DNA of 64,000 nt. Source: Maribacter forsetii DSM 18668 (GTDB taxonomy: Bacteria > Bacteroidota > Bacteroidia > Flavobacteriales > Flavobacteriaceae). The translations under genes and the position numbers were made by a program. Positions 35,926-43,262 of this stretch are shown here, one piece after another. The notes below the pieces were generated by a model. It was not told where the DNA came from, searched no databases, and saw only the letters and a list, made by a program, of their open reading frames with translations. How positions within the stretch are numbered: position 1 is the stretch's first letter; the number at the start of each line of letters is the position of its first letter. The DNA lies in contig NZ_JQLH01000001.1 of NCBI RefSeq assembly GCF_000744105.1, positions 682,001-746,000 on the forward strand, given 5' to 3'.

Positions 35926-37113
35926 TTAGCTTGCCTTGGCGTCGTTCAAAGAATTTTTGTTTTCGTAGTTGTCTTTGGCAATCGTTAATTTTACTTTTTT
36001 TCTTAGAGAATTACGGGTAATTTTTCGCTCTCTGTCTGTTCTGAAACTGTTAGCTTTAAGTATATCTGGAGCAAAGGAAATTGCTAAAATAAGAGCGCCT
36101 AAACCAAGTAAAGTTATTGGATTTATAAAGTAATCGCTAAACGAAAATATCCCTATAATCAACAAGGTGGAAAAAGGTAGGGAGCATGCCAAAATATTCA
36201 ATCCGAAGTTAACATCGAAAGTTGGGTTGGGTTGTTTATCTTTCCCCTCCATTGACTGTATGGCACTCATATGTGCAAATGGCCAAAAGCTACAGGCACT
36301 TTGAGGAAATACAACTAATAATAATATCATTGCCGGTGTCAATGCAGGTATGGCATATGCAAAAAGACCGCTCAATAAAAAGGCAAGTCCCATTCTACGA
36401 AACAGCATAGAAATGATCAGTTTGAACTCTCCTTTATTGATTCTAACCGCCATACCAATAAATAGTAGTACTAACGGTGTCATTAGATCTTTAATGCTCA
36501 ACGCTGTATTTTGAAAAAATGATGGTAGTGAAGAGAGGTTTAGTCCAAAGCCTAACATCAATAAACCTACTACGATTACAATATTTATAGGTTCATTGAT
36601 CAATGATATAAATAGACCTTTTAACTTGGCAGAAGAAGATTCTTGTTTTTCTATAACAGCGTTTTTTCTATACCAGTGCATGGCTAACATATAAAGTAAA
36701 ATCAAAACAAATATTTTATTTCCAATATCTGCGAGTGCGGCCAGTGCCAAAGTGTCGTCACCTAAGTAAGTTACAATAAATGGAAAACAGGAAAGACCGG
36801 GTGCGGTAGATGGTAAAAGCATCATCAAGGTCCGTTTTTTACTTTTTTCTTCTTTGTGTAATGATGCTGCCAAAAAGTATTTGGTTGCCAATAACATGAG
36901 AAGGTTAAATGTTAAGGCTGCTAGCGGAAAAACCAATAAGGTTCCGTTAAGTTCTATTTTTAAAAGGGCTACAAAAATAGTCGCTGGTAGGGCCACACTT
37001 AAAATAAGGACCTTAACACCTTTTAAATCTTGCTTTGCAACCTTCTTTTGTAATAACACCCCAATGCCAATTATAAGAATTAACTCAAGGGTTTTTTGTA
37101 ATGCAAAATCCAT
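35926..37113 (-). CDS. AEC-type permease
   Basis: A 395-residue membrane protein with about ten hydrophobic segments, split by a central loop (HWYRKNAVIEKQESSS near residue 155), the layout of auxin-efflux-carrier/bile-acid-like (BART superfamily) transporters. It begins with LELILIIGIGVLLQKKV, common for AEC proteins. It converges on the GH109 gene with a 3-bp gap between stops. The substrate is not known; carboxylates or small anions are common for the family. Confidence 0.65.
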   Translation of the reverse strand: MDFALQKTLELILIIGIGVLLQKKVAKQDLKGVKVLILSVALPATIFVALLKIELNGTLLVFPLAALTFNLLMLLATKYFLAASLHKEEKSKKRTLMMLLPSTAPGLSCFPFIVTYLGDDTLALAALADIGNKIFVLILLYMLAMHWYRKNAVIEKQESSSAKLKGLFISLINEPINIVIVVGLLMLGFGLNLSSLPSFFQNTALSIKDLMTPLVLLFIGMAVRINKGEFKLIISMLFRRMGLAFLLSGLFAYAIPALTPAMILLLVVFPQSACSFWPFAHMSAIQSMEGKDKQPNPTFDVNFGLNILACSLPFSTLLIIGIFSFSDYFINPITLLGLGALILAISFAPDILKANSFRTDRERKITRNSLRKKVKLTIAKDNYENKNSLNDAKAS

Positions 37114-37238
37114 TTTTTGGTAGGTTTCGTTAATGAAGTTCTCAGTGCTGTATCTATAATTAGTCCGAAGGAGTTGAATTCAAGGTAGTTGTGTCAAGGC
37201 AATTCTTCTCTCTCTTCAACTCCGGGACTAATTCTAAC

Positions 37239-38429
37239 TTAAACGAGCACTTTTTCAAGTGCGGTCGTAAATAACTTCATCTCATCCATAGTACCCATAC
37301 TAACTCGACACCAGTTTTTTCCGTAGATTTCAAAAGCTCGTACACCAACACCTTCCGCAGTCATTTTTTCTAAAAACGGCTTTCCGTCCATTTGTATGGG
37401 GAAGATGATAAAACTGGTAGACGAGGGCACATATTCAAAACCTAGGCGATCAAGGTTTTCATAAACATATTCCCTACATTCTTTGTTCAGTTTTCTAGAT
37501 TTGTCTTTAAAGACAGTGTCATCCATACTTGCCATTGCGGCATATACTGATGGTAAGGAAATACCCATGCCGCCACGGGTGATTTTTTGTATAATATTTA
37601 ATGTTTCCGGTTGGGCAACTACATAGCCGACACGTAAACCTGCCATACCTTGTATTTTAGAGAACGTACGCGCAATGATTACATTTTTACCTTGGTTGAT
37701 AAGTGATACCATACTCTTTTTAGCTGCATCGTCTAAAAAACCTAAATATGCCTCATCAACAAAAATTGGAGTCTTTTCAGATACACGAGAACAGAAATCA
37801 ATCAGTTCTGTATGGTCGGTCATACTACCTGTTGGGTTATTTGGGTTACAGATGTATACTAATTTAGTCTCGTCATCAACAGCAGCTTCCATCGCTGCTA
37901 AATCATGAGACCAATCTTTTTTTAGAGGAATCGGTTTCCATGTTGCTCCTGTTGCTTCTGCAACTTTGATTAGCGACATGTATGCTGGGTCTGCAGAAAC
38001 AATGTTCCCTCCATTTTGGAAGAATACCATCGCTGTTTTCTCCAATAGATCGGAAGACCCAGGTCCCATCATAATATTCTCTTGCTTTACACCCTCTTCT
38101 ACAGCGATCTTATCCATAAGTTGATACAACTCTTTCCAAGCATATCTGTTCCCTTTTGGTGCATATTCCTGCATTGCAGAGACAGCCATTGGTGAGGGTC
38201 CGTATGGATTTTCGTTCGCATTCAGTTTTGCTGCAAGCTCTAAAGGTTTCGTTGGTGAATAGGGTAGGTACTCTTTAAAAAACGGAGTGTAAGGTATATT
38301 TCCTTTCGCATCTACTGTTATAGGTTGCGACGGGAACGCACCATAGGTTAAATAAGGTGCTGCCATTACACCTGCTGCGGTAAGTACTCCTTTTTTAAGC
38401 CAATCTCTTCTGTTTACTGATGTTTTCAT
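37239..38429 (-). CDS. Tat-exported HisC-like PLP aminotransferase
   Basis: A 396-residue fold-type I aminotransferase most like histidinol-phosphate aminotransferase (LAAKLNANENPYGPSP near residue 66; CNPNNPTGS near 197; the PLP lysine in TFSKIQGMAGLRVGY near 255). It carries a twin-arginine signal (NRRDWLKKG, residues 6-14, then a hydrophobic run AAGVMAAPY). Tat export fits a protein that folds around its cofactor in the cytoplasm. A periplasmic PLP aminotransferase is unusual; true HisC is cytoplasmic. Its amino donor and acceptor are unknown. Confidence 0.88.
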   Translation of the reverse strand: MKTSVNRRDWLKKGVLTAAGVMAAPYLTYGAFPSQPITVDAKGNIPYTPFFKEYLPYSPTKPLELAAKLNANENPYGPSPMAVSAMQEYAPKGNRYAWKELYQLMDKIAVEEGVKQENIMMGPGSSDLLEKTAMVFFQNGGNIVSADPAYMSLIKVAEATGATWKPIPLKKDWSHDLAAMEAAVDDETKLVYICNPNNPTGSMTDHTELIDFCSRVSEKTPIFVDEAYLGFLDDAAKKSMVSLINQGKNVIIARTFSKIQGMAGLRVGYVVAQPETLNIIQKITRGGMGISLPSVYAAMASMDDTVFKDKSRKLNKECREYVYENLDRLGFEYVPSSTSFIIFPIQMDGKPFLEKMTAEGVGVRAFEIYGKNWCRVSMGTMDEMKLFTTALEKVLV

Positions 38430-38933
38430 ATGTGTTTAAGTTTGAAATGTTGTAATAAGACTGTTTTTATACATCATAAAAAGGAGATAGAAATACGACC
38501 TTTTTGTTTGTGTAAAGTCACTGTTTTTGTGCCGATAATTGTTGATGTTTCTGATTAAACAATATTATCGAATGTTCAAGAATTATGGAAATACCTATTA
38601 TATATAAGGATAGGTATAGGGGGTGGTCATGGTTGTTTTTATTGTGGAATTGATAGTTTTTAACCTCAATTATACCTGTAAATTCAATTTTAAATAATTG
38701 ATTAATTGAAATATGTCAAATTGGTAATATTTGGGTTAAAGGTGCTTTTTATGTAATCAATAATTTGATTACATAAAAATAAACAAAACCTCAATTATTG
38801 GCTTTTTTATTGTCATATTAATACGAAAAATTAGATAACTATAAATTATTTTTGTTAAAATAGTGTAAAAGCCTACAATTGTTCAATTAAAATTTAGCTT
38901 TTATTGAAATAGCCATTTAAACCATTAGCACAG
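38430..38933 (+). other. Divergent intergenic region with a long palindrome
   Basis: A 504-bp AT-rich gap between the exported aminotransferase (minus) and the Lrp/AsnC gene (plus). It has no supported gene. It holds the perfect 34-bp palindrome at 38746-38779 and a smaller hairpin ACCTAT/ATAGGT near 38591-38613. Both divergent promoters must lie here, though I cannot place them with confidence. Confidence 0.6.
38746..38779. promoter_or_regulatory. Perfect 34-bp palindrome, probable regulator site
   Basis: Arms of 15 bp (TTTTTATGTAATCAA and its complement) around a TAAT centre. It lies 155 bp before the Lrp/AsnC start and 317 bp before the aminotransferase start, in a divergent gap. It could be an Lrp/AsnC operator. 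It has A- and T-runs at its ends like a bidirectional terminator, but no gene points into it, so an operator is more likely. Confidence 0.6.
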
Positions 38934-39407
38934 ATGAGAAACAAATTAGATCAGGTTGATTTTAATATTTTAAACATTTTAGCTGAAAATGCACAAACAC
39001 CATATACGGATGTAGCCAAGAAATTGATTGTGTCTCCGGGAACGGTACATATGCGAATGCGAAAGATGAGAGAAATGGGATTAATTACTGGCGCTACTTT
39101 AAGTTTAGACTATGCTAAAATGGGTTGGAAAATGACTATTTTCTTAGGTATTTTTTTAAGTGAAATAAGTCTTTTCAAAAAAGTTATGGCGAGGTTGAAC
39201 GAGATTGAAGAAGTAGTGAAAATACACCACGTAACCGGAAAATACGATGTATTCATAAAGATGCATGCAAGAGATAGCTTTCACTACAAGCAGGTGTATC
39301 AAGATGAAATTCTTAGCATTTCTGGAATACGTGGTATAGAATCTTTTATTTCTATAGAAGAGAATTTAGAACGCCATATTCAATTCGTAGAGGTTGAAGA
39401 AGATTAA
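38934..39407 (+). CDS. Lrp/AsnC-family transcriptional regulator
   Basis: A 157-residue regulator. The N-terminal helix-turn-helix covers residues 5-55 (LDQVDFNILNILAENAQTPYTDVAKKL, then SPGTVHMRMRKMREMG), and the C-terminal RAM (ligand-binding) domain follows from about 68 (TIFLGIFLSE, then HHVTGKYDVFIKMHARD). Such proteins form octamers and sense amino acids. It is divergent from the exported aminotransferase gene and may control it, perhaps through the palindrome at 38746-38779; that link is inference. Confidence 0.93.
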   Translation: MRNKLDQVDFNILNILAENAQTPYTDVAKKLIVSPGTVHMRMRKMREMGLITGATLSLDYAKMGWKMTIFLGIFLSEISLFKKVMARLNEIEEVVKIHHVTGKYDVFIKMHARDSFHYKQVYQDEILSISGIRGIESFISIEENLERHIQFVEVEED

Positions 39408-40799
39408 TTACAGCAGTTTCATTTCTTTTGGACTCCAATTTACAGGTTGTTTTCTAGAATAACTTTCGTTTGCCAAAAGTGCTGCGCCTGCAGCTCTTAA
39501 TCCGAATTTTGGGTCTTGTATTACTTTTCCGTTATCTCTAATACTGGTGAAAAAATTATAGAAATGATCATAATGAGCTCCTTTATAATCTCTTGGTGCT
39601 TTCCAGGTTGTTGTGCCAGTCGCCAAGCTGCCAGCTCTAGTGTTTAATCTTTTAGCTGCATATTCATCTCGTATTTTTGCTTGCATATCTTCTGTAAACG
39701 ATATCATAGAATATCCACTTGGCTCCATGCCTAGTTTAGAACGATTTACGGTAACCGAATTCTGGTCTATTTCCATTTCGCCCTCGGTGCCTATCAATTT
39801 GAAACCACCACCACCGCCACTACCGGCAATGAAGTTAATGCGAAATGCAGCATTAAAAGGAGCATGGGTTTCGGTCTCTGGGTAATCATACAGCGTTATG
39901 GAAACATCAGGGACATCTCTACCATCTTTCCAATAGCGAAGACCTCCGGTTGCCAAAGCCCTATTAGGACCGTCTGAACTAATGACATAATTTAAAGAGG
40001 AAAATGCATGAACAAATAGATCACCAGCAACGCCTGTGCCATAATCTTGATAATTTCTCCATCTAAAAAAACGGTTGTTGTCATAAGCTACTTTTGGAGC
40101 GCTGCCTAAAAATGTATCAAAATCAACTGTTTCGTTGGTAGCATCTGTGGGAATAGGATATTGCCAAGCCCCTTCAGATGAATAACGGTCATTATACATA
40201 TCCAGCATTACAATATCGCCAATAGCACCATCTTCATAAAGTTCCTTTGCTTTTTCATTACCAAGAGATGCCATACCTTGGCTACCAATTTGACAGATTT
40301 TACCAGAACTCTTTTGTGCCTTTATAATCTCTTGCCCTTCATTAAAATTCTGTACCATTGGCTTTTCGCAATACACGTGTTTACCTGCTTTTAGTGCTGC
40401 TACGGTGATAGTTTGGTGCCAATGATCGGGAGTTGCGATTATTACGGCATCAATATCTTTTCTATTTAAAATTTCGCGATAATCTCTTGTTACAAAAATA
40501 TTGTCGCCCCAAAGTTCTTTTGCACGATCTAATCTGCCCGTGTATAAATCACATGCGGCTACGAGTTTTACACCTGCTACTTGCAATGCGGCCTGAGTAT
40601 CATAAATACCCTGAATACCCGTGCCGATCAAGGCTATGTTAATTTGGTCATTTATGCGATAGTTTTGAAAAGAATAATCTCTTTGTAAGAGCTGAGGTTC
40701 ATTTTTTGATGCTGCAAGTAGAAATGGAGTTGAGCTTAAAGCAGCAGAGGTTATTGAAGCTCGTTTAATAAACGACCTTCTAGAATTCTTTTTTGTCAT
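39408..40799 (-). CDS. Tat-exported Gfo/Idh/MocA family oxidoreductase
   Basis: A 463-residue oxidoreductase with a twin-arginine signal (NSRRSFIKRAS, residues 5-15). The NAD-binding loop is ALIGTGIQGIYD near residue 55, and unlike the GH109-like protein it keeps the dehydrogenase motif EKP (YCEKPMVQN near 145). The C-terminal half has DFDTFLGSAP and RFFRWRNYQDYGTG, typical for the exported sugar-dehydrogenase-like group. It likely oxidises or rearranges a sugar in the periplasm with tightly bound NAD(P). Its stop is directly next to the stop of the Lrp/AsnC gene (convergent). Confidence 0.86.
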   Translation of the reverse strand: MTKKNSRRSFIKRASITSAALSSTPFLLAASKNEPQLLQRDYSFQNYRINDQINIALIGTGIQGIYDTQAALQVAGVKLVAACDLYTGRLDRAKELWGDNIFVTRDYREILNRKDIDAVIIATPDHWHQTITVAALKAGKHVYCEKPMVQNFNEGQEIIKAQKSSGKICQIGSQGMASLGNEKAKELYEDGAIGDIVMLDMYNDRYSSEGAWQYPIPTDATNETVDFDTFLGSAPKVAYDNNRFFRWRNYQDYGTGVAGDLFVHAFSSLNYVISSDGPNRALATGGLRYWKDGRDVPDVSITLYDYPETETHAPFNAAFRINFIAGSGGGGGFKLIGTEGEMEIDQNSVTVNRSKLGMEPSGYSMISFTEDMQAKIRDEYAAKRLNTRAGSLATGTTTWKAPRDYKGAHYDHFYNFFTSIRDNGKVIQDPKFGLRAAGAALLANESYSRKQPVNWSPKEMKLL

Positions 40800-41005
40800 G
40801 ATGGATAAGCGTTGAAATTAGTTGTTGTTGTAAGCTATTAAAAATACCGATTAATTATGGTCTAAGGCCTATGGTGTCATATCATAATCTTGGATTTTTC
40901 ATTTCCTTAAGTCCAACGCTAGGTGTTTTACGGTCATTCACCTGTATAATTGACCAATTGACAACATTTATGAAATAAATGGCATTATTTTTTTCTAGAA
41001 CAACG

Positions 41006-41013
41006 TAATTTTG
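41006..41013 (+). promoter_or_regulatory. -7 box before the small export protein gene
   Basis: TAATTTTG matches TAnnTTTG exactly and lies about 20 bp before the TTG start at 41034. The upstream TTG element is not clear (TTA at the expected distance). Confidence 0.45.
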
Positions 41014-41033
41014 CATTCGCTTAAAAAAGACAA

Positions 41034-41492
41034 TTGTTGAAAGATATACTTATAGCAGCACTTTGGAGCATCTCCCCACTAGGAGAGGCTAAAGTTGGTA
41101 TACCTTATGGTCTGCTGCAAGGGGCTAATATTTATGTGGTATTTGTAGTTTGTTTTTTAGCCAATGTTCTTGTGTTTCCTATTATGATGTTTTTTTTAAA
41201 TACCGTTAATAGGTATTTGTTGAGATGGCATTTTTATAAAAAGAACGCATTATTTGTAGCAAGAAGGGCAAAAACAGGTTCTGGAGATAAAATTAAGAAG
41301 TATGGTTTCTTCGGACTCATATTTTTTGTAATGTTACCTGTACCGGGTACTGGTGTTTATGCCGGTAGTATTGCTAGCTACCTATTTAAGATTGAAAGAA
41401 AGAAAGCCTTTTTGGCGAATACGATAGGTATATTTTTATCTTCTTTGATAGTTTGGGCAACTACTTTGTTGACCATGAAGGGAATGGCATAA
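41034..41492 (+). CDS. Small multi-drug export protein family (COG2426)
   Basis: A 152-residue membrane protein of the Sm_multidrug_ex family. It has about four hydrophobic segments, with the family text SISPLGEAKVGIPYGL near residues 12-27 and VMLPVPGTGVYAGSIASYLF near 105-124. The start is a TTG; a second TTG directly after it could also serve. The name comes from an old annotation and export of drugs is not established. It is divergent from the exported oxidoreductase and 105 bp before a small unknown gene. Confidence 0.8.
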   Translation: MLKDILIAALWSISPLGEAKVGIPYGLLQGANIYVVFVVCFLANVLVFPIMMFFLNTVNRYLLRWHFYKKNALFVARRAKTGSGDKIKKYGFFGLIFFVMLPVPGTGVYAGSIASYLFKIERKKAFLANTIGIFLSSLIVWATTLLTMKGMA

Positions 41493-41576
41493 TATGTGAT
41501 TTCCAAGATTTTTTATCCATTTATTTTGTGAATAACTATACCCAATTTTAATTTCATTAACTGACTTGTCCTTTTA

Positions 41577-41584
41577 AATTTGTA
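41577..41584 (+). promoter_or_regulatory. -7 box before the 117-aa gene
   Basis: TAAATTTG, an exact -7 match, 13 bp before the ATG at 41598. No TTG is found at the proper distance. Confidence 0.4.
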
Positions 41585-41597
41585 GCTTTTTTGAGCT

Positions 41598-41951
41598 ATG
41601 GATACCCTTAAAATTGGAGACAAATTATATAATGTTGAACAGAACGGATTCAGCGATTTTGCACGTTATTCTTTTTCTGAAGTAGTACGACTTACCGAAA
41701 CCCTGGCGGTTTTAAAGAATGGGGTAAGACTTATTAATAGACCTAAACAGTCCTATATTATGGAAGATGTTGGCTATTCTGTTAATAGGAATAAGGGCTC
41801 GCATTGGCATATTGTTTCTTTAAAAGCAATTAGAAATGCCCAAATAGAAAATGAAAAAATACGGATTCATGATTGGTTTGAAGAGAAGCAATTCACTTTA
41901 AAAGAGAAGCAATATATCTATAAATTGTTCAAAGCTGATGAGGGGCAATAA
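41598..41951 (+). CDS. Conserved hypothetical protein, 117 aa
   Basis: I do not recognise this protein. It has 117 residues, no signal peptide and no membrane segment. The first half has beta-like text (LKIGDKLYNVEQNGFSDFARYSF), the second half is charged and helical. The aromatic and basic content (YSVNRNKGSHWHIV) would suit a nucleic-acid- or protein-binding domain, but no function is proposed. It has an ATG start and an exact -7 box just upstream. Confidence 0.6.
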   Translation: MDTLKIGDKLYNVEQNGFSDFARYSFSEVVRLTETLAVLKNGVRLINRPKQSYIMEDVGYSVNRNKGSHWHIVSLKAIRNAQIENEKIRIHDWFEEKQFTLKEKQYIYKLFKADEGQ

Positions 41952-42016
41952 TATTTAAAAGTAGTATAGTTATTACAAGAAATGAACAGACCGTTTTTTA
42001 ATTAAAAAACTCTTAT

Positions 42017-42127
42017 TACCTTTACGGCGTTGTGTTGTGTCTCAAAGCAATTTGAGGCAATTGTGTTTATCGAATTTAATCGATAGAACCCAATGAAAGG
42101 CTTTCCATTAAGGGAGGCTTTTTTTGT
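42017..42127 (+). ncRNA. Possible small RNA between the 117-aa gene and hutG
   Basis: After a near-consensus -7 box (TACCTTTA, 42017-42024) comes about 100 nt with several short inverted repeats (CTCAAAGCAATTTGAG near 42041-42056; ATCGAATTTAATCGAT near 42069-42084) and a terminator at 42096-42127. No reading frame fits. It may instead be the 3' region of the upstream gene. Confidence 0.35.
42096..42127 (+). terminator. Terminator before hutG (plus strand)
   Basis: An imperfect stem AAAGGCTTTCC/GGGAGGCTTTT (with G-T pairs) and a T-run. It ends plus-strand transcription that converges on hutG. Confidence 0.7.
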
Positions 42128-42134
42128 TTTAACC

Positions 42135-43091
42135 CTATAGTTTATGTATTACGTAATGCAATAATGAGGCGGCTAACTTTGCCGTTTGGTCATCAATATC
42201 ATACTTTGGGTTTAGTTCTACCACATCTAACCCCACTAATTTCCCGGACTCTATAATAAGTTTTAAACTTTCATTTACAATATCTGGAGAAAAACCCATT
42301 GGTGAAGGTGCGCTTACACCTGGTGCAAAAGCGGAAGAAAATCCATCTAAGTCTATTGTAGTGTATACATAATCTACATCCTCAAGAAATTGAATAATCC
42401 TTAATTGTACATGTTCAAGGTAGTTCATGTTAAAGTACTCCTGAAAGAGGTAGTTGACTTGGTGCAACTCTGCGAATTCAAATAAGTCTTTGGTATTGGC
42501 ATCTTTACGTATGCCTAAAGGCATGTATTTGATAGACTGACCATTTTTATTATGGTCTAAGGCAATTTGGTAAAATGGGGTGCCAGAATTATTGCCATTT
42601 GTATTAGCCCTTAGGTCAAAATGAGCATCAAAATTTATAATTCCTATTTTTTCTTCAGGTTTTATATGTTGTAATAACCCATTATAATGAGCATAAGATA
42701 AATCATGACTACCTCCAATAAGTATTGGGGTTGTTCTATTTTCTATTAAAAAGCTTACTGCATTGGCACATTTTTTCTGTAGTTCCTCTAAATTTTGATG
42801 TTTGCATTCTAAATTTCCAAAATCTAGTAGTTGGGTATCTTTGTCTAAATGATTTGGCATTTTACCTAATTGCTTTCGAATAGCATCAGGGGCCATGGCT
42901 GAACCAACTCTTCCTTGGTTGCGCCTAACCCCTTCATCACTGTTATAGCCTAATAATGCAATAGTCTTTTTAGTGGTAACAGAGAAAGGTTCGTTTAGGT
43001 TAGAAAATGATACTTTTTCGTGCAGATAAAGTTGTTGTTCAGAGCTTCGTCCAAACCAATTATCGGTATTTGCTAACTTATAAATGGACAT
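42135..43091 (-). CDS. hutG: Formimidoylglutamase
   Basis: A 318-residue ureohydrolase (arginase) family protein. Manganese ligands are seen in GGSHDLSYAHYN (near 123), NFDAHFDLR (near 150) and TIDLDGFSSAFAPG (near 245). In the hut context it hydrolyses N-formimidoyl-L-glutamate to glutamate and formamide, the last step. It lies 171 bp after hutU on the same strand, the widest gap of the set, so it may also have its own promoter. Arginase or agmatinase activity is the alternative, but the neighbours make hutG likely. Confidence 0.92.
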   Translation of the reverse strand: MSIYKLANTDNWFGRSSEQQLYLHEKVSFSNLNEPFSVTTKKTIALLGYNSDEGVRRNQGRVGSAMAPDAIRKQLGKMPNHLDKDTQLLDFGNLECKHQNLEELQKKCANAVSFLIENRTTPILIGGSHDLSYAHYNGLLQHIKPEEKIGIINFDAHFDLRANTNGNNSGTPFYQIALDHNKNGQSIKYMPLGIRKDANTKDLFEFAELHQVNYLFQEYFNMNYLEHVQLRIIQFLEDVDYVYTTIDLDGFSSAFAPGVSAPSPMGFSPDIVNESLKLIIESGKLVGLDVVELNPKYDIDDQTAKLAASLLHYVIHKL

Positions 43092-43262
43092 GTAATTCTT
43101 TTTTTTAGCAATTATGAAATCTTAAACTGCCTAAAAATTGGGGGAATTTAAAATTCTAAAAAGTATTTTAATAGAACGGAAAAGTAGTATAAATCTTACA
43201 TTTTATATATGTTAAATTAGTATTTGTTTCATTTTTAGTGTGTTGTAATTTTGTAAAGTGTT

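Noticed and set aside
38746..38779. The 34-bp palindrome as a bidirectional terminator
   Set aside because: Both flanking genes point away from it, so no transcript from a known gene would reach it.
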